Shown one piece after another: positions 1 through 10,164 of a stretch of DNA of 64,000 nt; position 1 is the first letter of the stretch; each line of letters opens with the position of its first letter. The position numbers and the translations under genes are program-made. The notes under the pieces are model-generated. The model worked only from the letters and a program-made list of their open reading frames with translations, ran no database searches and was not told where the DNA came from. Source of the DNA: JBDREC01 sp043820105 [NCBI: Pseudomonadota bacterium]. Lineage in GTDB: Bacteria > Bdellovibrionota_F > JAHFAK01. The stretch covers positions 1-64,000 of the forward strand of contig JBDREC010000030.1 in the NCBI GenBank assembly GCA_043820105.1, given 5' to 3'.

Positions 1-1
1 C

Positions 2-241
2 AATGATTTGGCATGTGGTGAATACAGAGCTCATCCCAACAAAGAAGCTTGTAGTAAAAAATCATCTTTAGATGAATTATTATGCTTAGGACAGGAAATT
101 AATTTTATTGAAGAAAATAAAGGAAGTAGTAATTTTTTTAGTAGTGAAGATTCGGAGAAGAAGCAAGCATTTGAAAAAAAATATAAAAGAGAGCTTGAGT
201 ATAAAATTAAAGGTTTGCAGGAACTTTTAATAAAGAGGTAA
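2..241 (+). CDS. 3' end of an unidentified protein (partial)
   Basis: An open frame enters from before base 1 and stops with TAG-like spacing at 239-241, leaving the last 79 residues. The visible part is hydrophilic with three Cys in its first half and a Lys/Glu-rich probable helix at the end. A TTG at base 8 is in frame, but there is no Shine-Dalgarno visible before it, so I treat the gene as truncated by the window edge. I do not recognise the family. The next gene on the same strand starts 190 bases downstream, so operon membership is uncertain. Confidence 0.5.
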   Translation, partial: NDLACGEYRAHPNKEACSKKSSLDELLCLGQEINFIEENKGSSNFFSSEDSEKKQAFEKKYKRELEYKIKGLQELLIKR

Positions 242-361
242 TAGGGGTGCTCAGTCATTGTAGCTCAATAGCTCCACCGCCATTTGAACACGAATTGTAT
301 CCAGCCGAGTTTTAATAAAAACTTAAATCATAAATTCTATTATGCAGAAAAATATTTAGAA

Positions 362-389
362 TTGACAATTAGATGTAATGCGTTATTAG
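362..389 (+). promoter_or_regulatory. Possible sigma-70 promoter
   Basis: TTGACA at 362-367 and TATTAG at 384-389 are separated by 16 bases, which puts a start site near 396 and the ATG at 434. The -35 box is perfect and the -10 box is mediocre. This supports the downstream ATG over the longer frame that begins with TTG at 284. Confidence 0.35.
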
Positions 390-433
390 TTTTTCCGGAA
401 AGTTCGTATTTCCTTATCATAAAGGAGTGTCAC

Positions 434-2674
434 ATGAGAAGATCAATATATATAATATCAATATTAGTAATCTCACTTATTATAGCTAGCAACGCTTTTA
501 GTAAATCAAATAGTAAACCAAAAAAGAAAGAAGTTAGATTAAGCGATAATATTCCATATGAATCTAGCTTACTAACTGGAGACATCAATCAAGATATTGA
601 AATACATCTTGCTGATCTGTGTAGCTCTGATCTTCAAAATAGAAAGCACGCACTTTTGGGCATAAGTGCCCTTATTGGTCTTGACCCTGATGAAGAGGCA
701 TTGGCAAAATTGATAATACCACTCATTGATAGGCTGGAAGACGAGGATTTGCAGGTAAGAAAAGATGCTGCTTATTATCTTATATATTTATCCATTTCCA
801 ATCATGGAAATAGTATTCCAGATGAAGTTATTACACAACTTTTTGAAAGAGTTAATACAGATAATTTAGATGATTCTAATTTTTCATATCTTACCCTTTG
901 TGCACTTTTAGATTCAAATATTACAGATGACCTAAAGCAAATAATCCTGGAAGATATTGAAGCAATAAAGACTGAAAAACGCTTGCTTTCAAGCAGACCA
1001 GGTATTTCAGAAGAAGAAGCCTTTGCTTATATAGTTCGACTGGGAAGTCATGACCACTCTACATTACTTGAAACAAGTGCACAACTTGTATTAGTTTCAG
1101 GGTCATATTACCCACTTGAATTAAAAAAAACATTATTAAGAACACTTTTAACACAAGATCCTGAAATAATATCAGAAGACTATCAAATACTATCAAATAT
1201 AAATGATATATATTTTAACCTTTTAAAATCTGAGATACCAGGTGAAGATAAAGAGTTGATTGTTTCACCTGTCTTAAATAATATTCTTCATAAAGATTAT
1301 TATAAATCTTTGCATGCCACTTATCTTGTGGAAGAAATTCAAGCTTCAAAAGAAATTCCTTTTGAACTAAAAAAAAGAATATATGATACTCTGATAAGTT
1401 GGTTATTTGGCGAGGAAAGCATTAAAAGAGATAAAGCATTTGATACTTTTTTTAGAATGCTCTTTACTTTTACACCCCTTCTTTCAGAAACCGTAAATTA
1501 TCTTGCTCCAATTTTTCTAGATGGATTTTCACATAAACATCCTGACACTGTGTATCTTTGCATCTTGGGAATAAAAACTATGATTTGGCTTGACCAACTA
1601 GATATTGAACATAAAGCAGCTGCTATACCATTGTTATTTGATTTTATTCTGCATAAAAAATTTGATAAAACAATTCCTACGGCACATCCTTATTCTATAA
1701 TTTTTCAAGATGCAGAGGAAGCAATTACACGGATATTTGAAGCAGACGTGAGTATAGAATTTATAGAAGAACTTTTAAGACCATATATTGAATCTGCCTA
1801 TGAAACAGTTGATCCAAATCTTTTGGCTGTGTTAGATACTACAGTGGTTGCTTTAGCTGAATCTGAGATGTCTTTTGAACTTAAGGAAAAATTGATATTG
1901 GCTTTTGTTAAAGACTGTGCTTTAAGAAAAAAGGACAAAAGAAATTCTTCTGTATTTACATTAGCACATCTTGCAGAAACCACTTTGCCAGGAAAAATTA
2001 AAGAACATATTGTAGAACCTATGATAAACTCAATATCTGATACCGCAGGTTTTTTAGAATCACCACCAGCTGTAGGAATAATGCATTTGGCGAATTCTGA
2101 TATTTCAACTGAGTTTAAGGAAAAACTTGTAGATCCTATTTTCAAACAGATTAGTAAAACACAGTATGATAACTATGTAAGAAAAAAGAGAATGATTCAA
2201 GCTGCAGGTTTTTTAATTGTTTCTGATATAAACACCGAATTAAAATTGAAATTTATAGATCCTCTCATCCGATCAATAGGTGAAGAAATTCACCCACTAT
2301 ATACTGACTGGCATCTTTGCGGTGAATATTTGGATAGATGTCCTAATTGTAATCACCTTGCAATTGAGGCATTGGCACAGTATCCCGCTTCAAATGTCAG
2401 CGAGGAAACATTGGCTTACATAGTAAGACAAGTAATTAAAGGACTGAGTTCTGCATCACTCTTAAGAGTTTATAGAACAGTTGAGGCTCTACAGGTCTTT
2501 TCCAGAAACGATTTTCCTGTATATCTCAAAGAGGAAATGGTTGATCCATTGATAAATACAAGATCACGTAATCTTCATCCTGATATTAATGAAAGCATTG
2601 ATTGGGCTTTGAAGTTTTTGTTTGAAACAGATATTTCAAAAGAGTATAAGGATAAAATCGAAAAGCTTTCTTAA
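434..2674 (+). CDS. Exported HEAT/ARM-like helical repeat protein
   Basis: This 746-residue protein starts with an ATG preceded by AAGGAGTG; the frame is open back to 284, but that part overlaps the promoter and has no ribosome site. Residues 1-23 form a signal peptide (MRRS, then a hydrophobic stretch ending in SNAFS). The rest is built from helical repeats of about 35-50 residues. A recurring pattern near the C terminus reads roughly S-D-I-S-T-E-x-K-E-K-L-x-D-P-L/I. A Cys pair (C-P-N-C) lies near residue 640. HEAT-type scaffolds normally bind other proteins, so a periplasmic or surface scaffold is my inference; no catalytic motif is visible. The exported protein at 58891 has a similar helical character. 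Confidence 0.75.
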   Translation: MRRSIYIISILVISLIIASNAFSKSNSKPKKKEVRLSDNIPYESSLLTGDINQDIEIHLADLCSSDLQNRKHALLGISALIGLDPDEEALAKLIIPLIDRLEDEDLQVRKDAAYYLIYLSISNHGNSIPDEVITQLFERVNTDNLDDSNFSYLTLCALLDSNITDDLKQIILEDIEAIKTEKRLLSSRPGISEEEAFAYIVRLGSHDHSTLLETSAQLVLVSGSYYPLELKKTLLRTLLTQDPEIISEDYQILSNINDIYFNLLKSEIPGEDKELIVSPVLNNILHKDYYKSLHATYLVEEIQASKEIPFELKKRIYDTLISWLFGEESIKRDKAFDTFFRMLFTFTPLLSETVNYLAPIFLDGFSHKHPDTVYLCILGIKTMIWLDQLDIEHKAAAIPLLFDFILHKKFDKTIPTAHPYSIIFQDAEEAITRIFEADVSIEFIEELLRPYIESAYETVDPNLLAVLDTTVVALAESEMSFELKEKLILAFVKDCALRKKDKRNSSVFTLAHLAETTLPGKIKEHIVEPMINSISDTAGFLESPPAVGIMHLANSDISTEFKEKLVDPIFKQISKTQYDNYVRKKRMIQAAGFLIVSDINTELKLKFIDPLIRSIGEEIHPLYTDWHLCGEYLDRCPNCNHLAIEALAQYPASNVSEETLAYIVRQVIKGLSSASLLRVYRTVEALQVFSRNDFPVYLKEEMVDPLINTRSRNLHPDINESIDWALKFLFETDISKEYKDKIEKLS

Positions 2675-2718
2675 GATTGAATACCAAAAGAAGCTACCTG
2701 GTGGCAGGCTTAATTGAA

Positions 2719-4257
2719 TTAGTAGTATCCTTTCAAATTATTTAAGTCTTGCAGTAAAAATTCAATCATTTCTGGAGTAACAATTGGATCTTGGCAATCT
2801 GCACAGTACATAAGATTTTCCTCATGCCAATAGGTTCGATAAACTTCGTAAAAGGACCCTTTACTTCGAGCAATATCGTAAGTTCCATGATCAAATCCAA
2901 GGAAGTGACCGAATTCATGACCAATGCTTGAATCAAAATCATCATTTAAAATATTTATTATTCCACATTGATTATTCTGCCTATAATAAAATGACCAGGA
3001 GTCTGACAAGGTTAATCCAAGCTTATTTTCTCCACTTGGTTTCTGTTGTATTATTGTTGGAATAATTTTAATATCTATGAAAGGATACTTATTCCATTCT
3101 TCAATCATCTTTTCTATCATATAATTTAATAATTCCTGATTATCAATGTCAGTTTCAATATCAATTTCAAGTTTAATATTTCCTGAATCGCTTTTGTGTA
3201 TTTTTGCACAATTATATGGAATGAAAGAAGGCTTACTTGTTGCACTAAAAATAATCTTAAATAAATCAAGGCCAATTTCGTCTATGATCATTAATCTTTC
3301 ACCCACAGAACCAAAGACATTATTATCCAAATAGGTAAAATAATTTTTCATTTTTGAATCAAGTATAGATGCTGGACCTTGAAGGAAAGCAGGAAAATAA
3401 GAAAAATTAGTTTCGGAATGATTATAGTTATAAGCAAACCTTGAAAAAATACCAATACCATTTCTTTTAAGCGATTCAAGATTAAATCTATTAAAACCAC
3501 TAATGTAGCCAATTAAAGTAATGATGCTTGACTTATATGGTTCTTGGTTCTTGATAATTTTTAAATTTCTTTGAACAAAGTCTGCATCTAAAGTTTCATC
3601 ATTATTTAAAATGGTGACTATATGATCTATATAGCGTTCATATAATCTTATAAGAAACCGTCTTAGCGATTCTTCCTCCGAAAAAAATTCCTTTGTATAT
3701 GATCCATAATTAATATATGTCTTTAGGTCATTATATGAAAGATATGCAGGATTTTGATAAATTTGTGACCTGACAAAAGACTGATATTCTTCGGACCATA
3801 TTTCATTTGGACTTTCTTTTAAAAGTTCTTCGAAAAATACATTTAAATTTTCCAATTTATCAAGACCATTTTTAAGGCCTACTCCATAAATTATTCGATG
3901 AAATTTAGATTCATTTGTTTTAGTTTCTATATATGTATTATCGACTTTGGATTTTTCTTTAATTCGATTTTTTCTGCATTCCAAATCAGTGAAATTATAA
4001 AATATAGAATCATCAAAACAAGTATAACAAGCAGGGCAATGTTCTTTTCTGGGTAGCAATCTGCCATTTAACCTATCATCTGCCAGTAAAATATTTAAAG
4101 TATTATTAATCTTTTTTAAAATTGGTTCATATGGTGTTAAAAATTGGCTTTCAGGTATTTTTTTGACATTGTACCCATCCCAAAACTTCAGATTATTATC
4201 TTGGGCAGCAATCATGGTTGAAATTAATATTATAAAAAGTACAAAGTTCAGTTTCAT
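2719..4257 (-). CDS. Exported metzincin-type zinc metalloprotease
   Basis: A 512-residue protein read from ATG 4257, which has TTGGAATAAAA before it; an ATG five codons upstream lacks such a site. Residues 1-18 are a signal peptide (MKLNFVLFIILISTMIAA). HEFGHFLGFDH at 447-457 is the HExxHxxGxxH metzincin zinc site, and LMY near residue 483 is a plausible Met-turn. A C-P-A-C-Y-T-C cluster near residue 75 and C-A-D-C after the Met-turn may form disulfides. The long region before the peptidase domain matches nothing I recognise, and it may be a propeptide or a substrate-binding part. The protein probably degrades or processes extracellular or periplasmic proteins. The gene stands alone and converges with the HEAT-like gene. 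Confidence 0.8.
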   Translation of the reverse strand: MKLNFVLFIILISTMIAAQDNNLKFWDGYNVKKIPESQFLTPYEPILKKINNTLNILLADDRLNGRLLPRKEHCPACYTCFDDSIFYNFTDLECRKNRIKEKSKVDNTYIETKTNESKFHRIIYGVGLKNGLDKLENLNVFFEELLKESPNEIWSEEYQSFVRSQIYQNPAYLSYNDLKTYINYGSYTKEFFSEEESLRRFLIRLYERYIDHIVTILNNDETLDADFVQRNLKIIKNQEPYKSSIITLIGYISGFNRFNLESLKRNGIGIFSRFAYNYNHSETNFSYFPAFLQGPASILDSKMKNYFTYLDNNVFGSVGERLMIIDEIGLDLFKIIFSATSKPSFIPYNCAKIHKSDSGNIKLEIDIETDIDNQELLNYMIEKMIEEWNKYPFIDIKIIPTIIQQKPSGENKLGLTLSDSWSFYYRQNNQCGIINILNDDFDSSIGHEFGHFLGFDHGTYDIARSKGSFYEVYRTYWHEENLMYCADCQDPIVTPEMIEFLLQDLNNLKGYY

Positions 4258-4447
4258 TTTTATTCCAATCATTAATATTTTTAATTGGTTCTGCAGATTC
4301 CATGCTCAGCTAGTTTTTTGAAATTTATTCGTAATATCAATTACTTGAAGTATGAAAATAATATTTTTATGTTAAAGAGTTAGTTGTTGCAAATAAATTT
4401 ACGAAGTTAATATAAATTTGGGGTAAACATTGTCCCAATAGTCCTGT

Positions 4448-4951
4448 TCATAATGATAATTTGAAATTTTTAAAAAAGACTTGTGCGATTATTCCTGCAA
4501 TAGGTGGCAAAAAGAAGGTGCATGCTAATCTTATTGCAGTAAATTTCCAACCAACAATTCCGATTTCCAGGGGAAGCCTGTTAAGTGAAATCAAAGACCA
4601 TCCAGTAATAAAAGCAACAGCTGTTCCAACACTTGCTCCTGATTTAAATAAGATTGCTACAATTGGAAAACAAACAAAAGGCCCACCTGGAGTTAGGCTG
4701 CCAGCAAGCGTACCAATCAATATTCCTCTGAAGCCTGATTCAGTTCCCACCCATTTTGAAATAAAAGCTTGTGAAATCAATTCCTGCATAAGTGAAGCTG
4801 TCATAAAAGCAAAAATTAGAAGCGGCAAAATTTTAAGAATCATCCAAAAGGTCCAGTTTACGCTTTCACTTGGGAAGGCTGTATTATTTTTATAATAAAT
4901 TATCGTTAATGTAATCGCAATAATTCCTATAATTATTGTTGGAATTAACAT
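4448..4951 (-). CDS. Small permease of the DUF318/ArsP-like family
   Basis: Read from ATG 4951, which has AAAGGAAAA upstream; a TTG nine codons earlier also has GGAG before it, so the start is not certain. The 167-residue protein has about five membrane segments and a conserved P-G-G-P-F-V-C-F-P stretch in the middle, typical of the permease family that includes YraQ and ArsP. Members of the full family are about twice as long and move organoarsenicals or unknown substrates, so this is a half-size form that may work as a dimer. No arsenic regulator or other metal gene is adjacent, and the substrate is unknown. Confidence 0.65.
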   Translation of the reverse strand: MLIPTIIIGIIAITLTIIYYKNNTAFPSESVNWTFWMILKILPLLIFAFMTASLMQELISQAFISKWVGTESGFRGILIGTLAGSLTPGGPFVCFPIVAILFKSGASVGTAVAFITGWSLISLNRLPLEIGIVGWKFTAIRLACTFFLPPIAGIIAQVFFKNFKLSL

Positions 4952-5103
4952 ATTAGTTTTTCCTTTATTATTTAACAAAGTTTCTCCGTATTGATTTTGT
5001 AAAATTATATGGAATTAAAATATGTGAAGCAAGTTTAATGTATTATCGATGGAGGATGTGTGAAGTGGGATGCGTTTTATTCCACTTATTATGATATGTT
5101 CAA

Positions 5104-7449
5104 TTATTGAGAATTATTATAAACTTTAAATTTAACTCCATCATCTGAGGTATGAGTAATTGCAAATTTGCCATCATTTAGCATACAAGTATCTATTCCT
5201 CCATTGCCATCTATTCTTTCAACTATGAACTTATCATCACTGTATATTTTCCCATCAGCAGTTGCTAGCAATGCATAGCTCGTATCGTCGCCATCTGTTA
5301 ATACTCCCCAGCCAATGACTACTCTTCCATAAGGGTCTCCCGTTGCGCTAATTGGCCCTGAACGATGAACCCATGCGCCACCAATTTCAATATCTTCTCC
5401 ATCTATTGTTTGTATTAAATTTCCTCCTGAAGATCTTTTTTCACCTTCAGATGTAAATAAAAGTATTCTAATCTTTCCACCAGATGGATACGTATAGGCT
5501 GCAATATCTTTGCCGAGATCTCCATATACAGTAAAAAGGCGACTAAATGACTCATAATAATATCCATCTTCACCATTTACGTTGTCTGCAACTGTAGTTC
5601 TGTAATTTGTCAAAGAGCTGTTTTCATAATCCGCTAAAATAAAGGCTCTACCACTAGCAATAGTTCCATTCCTTATAACAAGAAGATTGCTATTTGTTAA
5701 TACAAGCTGTAAATATCCATCAACAGTATGGTTTATAGCAGCTGAATCCAAAATATAATCATTTGATATTTCACCAGTATTGGTATCAATATAAACAAGT
5801 CGAATATAACCATCATCTGAAATAAAGCCAGCAATTCCCTTTCCGTACTTATTTATTGAAATATCAGCAGAGCCAAAAGAACTAACTCCTTCGTAATCAT
5901 CCCTGTTAAAAGTTTTTCGACTTACAAGTTGAAAAGATGAATCTATAATTCTAATTATAACAATGCACCCATCGCTAATACTTATTGTGGCAAAATTTGT
6001 TCCATCTGAGTCAATTTCTCCAATTCCTTCTAAACTCCATGTGGCATCATAGTCAGAATCGCGATAAGTATTACGAGAAACCTGAACTGCACTACTTGAA
6101 AAGGCTCCCCAACGAGTTTCAGTTGTCCAATAAGTTCCAACATTAGAAGTGTATGCAAAAAAAGCCTTGTTATAGTTAGTTCCATAAGTGACTAAATTAG
6201 GTAATCCTATATCATACGAGGTCATATCATCAATGGTTGATTCAAAAACAAAATCATCAGGAGTTGTTGATATCTGATTTTCTTCAATTACATAAATAAT
6301 TGGCGTATGACTTGTAGAAATTCCTGTTGTATTATCTTTCACAATAAGACTGATTGGGTAAATACCTTCAACTGCAGCACTTGAATCCAGGTCAATTGTA
6401 ACTACACTTGAATCAGTTGAATCATCTGTGGCGCTGATATCAAAAAAGACCGGTGCATTTGTAACATAAACTGAAATCGGGTTTCCAGAAGGCGAATAAC
6501 CTGTCAGTGAAATTTCATTATCATCTCTTCCTATGATAAAGGTAACTCTTTCAATATTCCTGGAAGCTGTCGTTAAATCAGGTGCTTCCAATAAATCATC
6601 CTGTGCAAGGAAAGAAGTGTCAGAAGGAGTAATCAGTTTTGTGCCGTCCATGACTGGGGTTCCAAAGTCAAAGGAGGTACCGTTAAAGGCAAACAATGAA
6701 TTGGAATTTGCATCAAAAAAGTCAGCAACATGATAAAGAACAAGATCTGATTCATCATTTTCGTATTTAACATAAAGAGATAATTGAAAGACCCCATCCG
6801 GAATTGTCTCAAATCCAAAACTAAAACTATAGTCATCTTCAGTAAATTCAGCATCAACATGGAGATTTCCTGAATCATCGATATTTATTAAAACGAGGAT
6901 AAAACCATATGCTGAAGCTGTACTTTTTTTAAGACTGCTTTTCATAATTGAACTTGCAACATCATCTGAAGTTATATCATTTCTGGTAATCAAATCATTT
7001 CTGCTTATTATATCCAGTTGTGAAATATCAGATCTTTGAATTATATCTGCCGAAGGAATTATGCCATCTAAAGTTAAAAGGTAATTATCTTCTTCATTGC
7101 TTCCTGGAACAGGTATAGCCACGGGCGAGGTAATTTCTTCGATTTCTGCCTGAACAGCAGCTTCTATATCTTCAGTTGTTGCTATATTTTCATCAATTGT
7201 TAGATTATCATCTTCCTCTGTTACAGTTGTATCCTGGATTGTCCCTTGCCCTGGAGTCCTATCAGGCGACCCGGTTTCTAAGCAACTCGAAAATGGTAGT
7301 ATTATTAATGAAGTAACTATTCCTAATAATATCAACACATTAAAGATGCTTCCTGTTGGGGTTTTTATTTTATAGCTACTAGTATAGAAAGTATTATTAT
7401 CTGGGGTAATTATCTTTTGATTTGATGATTTATTTTGTGCACCTGGCAT
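5104..7449 (-). CDS. Large surface lipoprotein or anchored protein with beta-rich repeats
   Basis: A 781-residue protein starting at ATG 7449, with GGTGGGGGGA upstream. A 35-residue hydrophilic N terminus precedes one hydrophobic segment (about 36-55) ending in P-F-S-S-C, a possible but non-ideal lipobox with Cys56. An acidic Thr/Glu linker follows. Around residues 130-165 there is a run of short repeats such as S-D-I, N-D-L and N-D-I. Near residue 330-390 an Ig/cadherin-like segment is followed by a beta-rich C-terminal half, with recurrent D-G/Y-G-K turns that could form a beta-propeller. I recognise no catalytic motif. A surface or adhesin-type role is inference. Confidence 0.65.
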   Translation of the reverse strand: MPGAQNKSSNQKIITPDNNTFYTSSYKIKTPTGSIFNVLILLGIVTSLIILPFSSCLETGSPDRTPGQGTIQDTTVTEEDDNLTIDENIATTEDIEAAVQAEIEEITSPVAIPVPGSNEEDNYLLTLDGIIPSADIIQRSDISQLDIISRNDLITRNDITSDDVASSIMKSSLKKSTASAYGFILVLINIDDSGNLHVDAEFTEDDYSFSFGFETIPDGVFQLSLYVKYENDESDLVLYHVADFFDANSNSLFAFNGTSFDFGTPVMDGTKLITPSDTSFLAQDDLLEAPDLTTASRNIERVTFIIGRDDNEISLTGYSPSGNPISVYVTNAPVFFDISATDDSTDSSVVTIDLDSSAAVEGIYPISLIVKDNTTGISTSHTPIIYVIEENQISTTPDDFVFESTIDDMTSYDIGLPNLVTYGTNYNKAFFAYTSNVGTYWTTETRWGAFSSSAVQVSRNTYRDSDYDATWSLEGIGEIDSDGTNFATISISDGCIVIIRIIDSSFQLVSRKTFNRDDYEGVSSFGSADISINKYGKGIAGFISDDGYIRLVYIDTNTGEISNDYILDSAAINHTVDGYLQLVLTNSNLLVIRNGTIASGRAFILADYENSSLTNYRTTVADNVNGEDGYYYESFSRLFTVYGDLGKDIAAYTYPSGGKIRILLFTSEGEKRSSGGNLIQTIDGEDIEIGGAWVHRSGPISATGDPYGRVVIGWGVLTDGDDTSYALLATADGKIYSDDKFIVERIDGNGGIDTCMLNDGKFAITHTSDDGVKFKVYNNSQ

Positions 7450-7717
7450 GAAATCCCCCCACCTTTTTTGTTCGATGCTTTATTATATCATATTAATGAT
7501 CTAAATTAAAGTGAGATTAATCACAAAACTGCATTTTATTTTTTCCACGCATTTTGTCTTGAAGAAAAATGCCTTTTCAAGTTTAAAACAAGGAGGGAAG
7601 GGTATGAAGTTATTAACAAAATGGACTTGAATTTATGCTTGAACATTCCTGGATTGAAGCAGTTAGGGCAGCTACAAAATAATACGTTCTTAAAAAAATA
7701 CTTGTTACCTAAGCACC

Positions 7718-8914
7718 TCAGCTTTTAATATTATCAGCAAGTTCCATCCCAAAATTAAAACACGTGCTAAGAGCTTCCTGATCCGGATTCCATTTGGATT
7801 TTATGCCTTCATTTACAACTTCAAACCCGGCTTCTTTTAAATAATTATTAATAAGTTTAACAGATTCGCCACTCCAGCCATAGGCTCCAAAAGCTGCGGC
7901 TTTTTTGTTTTTAAATTTCAGACCCTTTATTTCTTCAAGTAAGGCTGCTGTAGAGGTTAATATACCGTTGTTTATTGTTGGGGAACCGATTAAAATCGCC
8001 TTTGACTTGAAAATCTCAGTAATAATATCGTTTTTGTCTCCTTTGGAGGAATTAAAGAGCTTAACATTTACCTGTGCGTCTTTAGCTGCAATTCCCCTGG
8101 CGATGTTTTCAGCCATAATTCTGGTGCCATCCCACATTGTATCATAGATTATGGAGATTTGATTTTCCTTATATTCATTTGACCATTCGATATATTTTTT
8201 AACAATTTGTGCTGGATCATTTCTCCAGATTACTCCATGGCTTGTGCAGATAATATCAAGCGGCAAATCCAGAGCTAAAAACTGATCTATTTTCTTTTTC
8301 ACAAGTGCACTAAATGGAGTTAAAATGTTTGCATAATATTTAATAGCCTCACTATAAAGTTCATGCTGATTCACCAGATCATTAAACAGATATTCAGAGG
8401 CATAATGCTGTCCAAAGGCGTCATTACTGAATAAAATATTATCCCCTGTCATATAGCAAAACATGCTGTCCGGCCAGTGCAGCATTGGAGCCTCAATAAA
8501 GACTAAGTCTTTGCCATTGCCAAGGGCCAGTTTATCTCCAGTTTTGACCTGGATAAAATTCCAGTCCTCATGGTAATGCCCCTTCAGGGACTGAATGCCG
8601 TTTCCAGTGCAATATATAGGGGTTTTAGGAATATATTTCATAAGTTCAGGCAGGGCACCACTGTGATCAATCTCTGCATGATTAGCCACAATAAAATCAA
8701 TTTTCGTTACATCGATTTCTTTTTTCAAATTTGCCACATATTCTTTTGAAAATGGAGCCCACACTGTATCAACAAGGCCAATTTTTTCTTCCCTAATCAG
8801 GTAGCTGTTGTAGGTTGAACCCTTATGAGTAGAGTATTCATCACCATGAAACTTTTTAAGTTCCCAGTCAATTTTACCAATCCATGATACATTGTTTTTT
8901 ATTGCTATAGACAT
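7718..8914 (-). CDS. Flavodiiron protein (A-type flavoprotein, FprA-like)
   Basis: Reduces O2 to water and/or NO to N2O in the cytoplasm using electrons from rubredoxin or a similar donor. The 398-residue protein has the two-part layout of class A: a metallo-beta-lactamase-like diiron domain (about 1-250) and a flavodoxin domain (about 252-398). Diiron ligands are visible: H79-x-E81-x-D83-H84, H146, D165 and a His in T-S-H-G near 226. The FMN-binding loop starts at Y-D-T-M-W-D-G-T. There is no fused rubredoxin, and none is encoded nearby. A strong site, AAAGGAGG, precedes the ATG. The gene is monocistronic, and its presence suits an anaerobe that must detoxify O2 or NO. Confidence 0.93.
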   Translation of the reverse strand: MSIAIKNNVSWIGKIDWELKKFHGDEYSTHKGSTYNSYLIREEKIGLVDTVWAPFSKEYVANLKKEIDVTKIDFIVANHAEIDHSGALPELMKYIPKTPIYCTGNGIQSLKGHYHEDWNFIQVKTGDKLALGNGKDLVFIEAPMLHWPDSMFCYMTGDNILFSNDAFGQHYASEYLFNDLVNQHELYSEAIKYYANILTPFSALVKKKIDQFLALDLPLDIICTSHGVIWRNDPAQIVKKYIEWSNEYKENQISIIYDTMWDGTRIMAENIARGIAAKDAQVNVKLFNSSKGDKNDIITEIFKSKAILIGSPTINNGILTSTAALLEEIKGLKFKNKKAAAFGAYGWSGESVKLINNYLKEAGFEVVNEGIKSKWNPDQEALSTCFNFGMELADNIKS

Positions 8915-9257
8915 TTAAGCCTCCTTTGTTTTTTAGTTCAATAGTTTAATTACTAAAAGTTACAACGAATGTCACTCCTTTAATTCTTTGTTTTGTATTA
9001 GAATTCTAAATTTCATAAAACAGATAATAGTGATTTTCTACTAAACTTACCTTGATTAATATCAATAAAATTTAAATAATTTAATAAATTAAATAGAGAT
9101 CTAACGTTTCTGGAATTCCCCAATTTGAGAAATTTTTTCACTAAAACGGTTATCACAAATATATTAACCTGATATTATTAACTTATTTTGCCTTGAAAAC
9201 TGGCATAATAAATGCATTATATTCGAGCCATGTTTATAATTTGGGAGAAAATTTATC
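8915..9257. other. 343-base intergenic region between divergent genes
   Basis: Holds the upstream regions of the flavodiiron gene (minus) and the DUF4097-like gene (plus). I see the -24/-12 promoter at 9201-9216 and an AT-rich stretch with a GGAATTCC palindrome near 9112. There is no coding frame with a ribosome site and no structured RNA I recognise. Confidence 0.5.
9201..9216 (+). promoter_or_regulatory. Sigma-54 (-24/-12) promoter
   Basis: TGGCATAATAAATGCA keeps the GG-N10-GC spacing (GG 9202-9203, GC 9214-9215). The predicted start is near 9227, 31 bases before the ATG of the DUF4097-like gene. The -12 element is ATGCA rather than TTGCA. It is one of seven such matches before exported-protein genes in this window. 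Confidence 0.6.
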
Positions 9258-9986
9258 ATGAAAAATGAATTATTATTTATTTCAATACTTGCTTTATCAA
9301 TTATCTTTGTTTTTGGCTATGCCTTAAGCTCAGATGATGATAAATATGAGTATTCTGAAAGTATGAGTATTGATGCTAAAAACTTGGATAAGATTGAAAC
9401 CTTTTCCATTGATGGATCTTCTGGTGAATTTAATATTAAAACCTGGGATAAGAAATATATTGAGATAAAGCTTGTAAAAAAATCAGAAACAGAAGAGGGC
9501 TTAAAGAAAATTAAAATTTCAAGTGAAGCCAAGAAAGACAAATTTAAGTTAAAAATTGATATTGATACTAGTTTAAAAAAATCCTTAAATCAGCATGTAG
9601 AAATAAATGCAATGGTTCCTAAAAATATTAAACTTGAAATTAATGCAACTGCAGGAAGTATTAAAATTGAAGATTTTGAAGCAAATTTTAATATTGATTT
9701 AAATGCAGGGAGCGTAAAGTTTAAAAACCTTAAGCTTGCTAAAGAGGGAACTGATGTAATTGATCTTGATGCAGGAGAGGTTAAAATTGATTTTAACAAA
9801 GATCTTCCTCCTTTTAAATTGGACGCCAAGGCTACTGTCGGAGGCATAAAAACAGGCCCAGGTTTTGCAGTAGAAGAAACAAGAGCACATTTAATAGGTG
9901 GTCAATTAAAATTTTCTTATAATGATGGTACTAAAAAATTGAAAATAAATGTTGGGGCTGGGGGGATTAAGCTCGATAAAGCATGA
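9258..9986 (+). CDS. Exported DUF4097-like beta-repeat protein
   Basis: A 242-residue protein with an N-terminal signal or anchor (MKNELLFISILALSIIFVF) and GGGAG before the ATG. The rest consists of short beta-strand repeats of the DUF4097/adhesin type: S-G-E-F-N-I-K-T-W-D, A-G-S-I-K-I-E-D, A-G-S-V-K-F-K-N, A-G-E-V-K-I-D, V-G-G-I-K, G-A-G-G-I-K-L. This pattern builds a right-handed beta-solenoid-like sheet in family members. The function is unknown; DUF4097 proteins often sit near envelope-stress genes, but none is adjacent here. A sigma-54-type promoter just upstream suggests regulated expression. Confidence 0.75.
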   Translation: MKNELLFISILALSIIFVFGYALSSDDDKYEYSESMSIDAKNLDKIETFSIDGSSGEFNIKTWDKKYIEIKLVKKSETEEGLKKIKISSEAKKDKFKLKIDIDTSLKKSLNQHVEINAMVPKNIKLEINATAGSIKIEDFEANFNIDLNAGSVKFKNLKLAKEGTDVIDLDAGEVKIDFNKDLPPFKLDAKATVGGIKTGPGFAVEETRAHLIGGQLKFSYNDGTKKLKINVGAGGIKLDKA

Positions 9987-10164
9987 AACGGAAATTGTGA
10001 AATGTGCGGCAAATATGTGTTTGAAAAATTGTATCGCACTTTTTTAAAACTATTCCAAATTCTAGAATTTGTTTCTTAATTTTAAAAAATCCATAAATAA
10101 TATTATCAAACCCATTGATTTTATTCAATTCACGGTTCTGGCATTTGAATTGCATAGAATTAAT

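Noticed and set aside
284-433. Longer N terminus of the HEAT-like protein starting at TTG 284
   Set aside because: It has no ribosome site and would bury the signal peptide 50 residues in; ATG 434 has AAGGAGTG.
9590-9890. Minus-strand frames inside the DUF4097-like gene
   Set aside because: They are shadows of the plus-strand beta-repeat gene, without ribosome sites or protein-like features.
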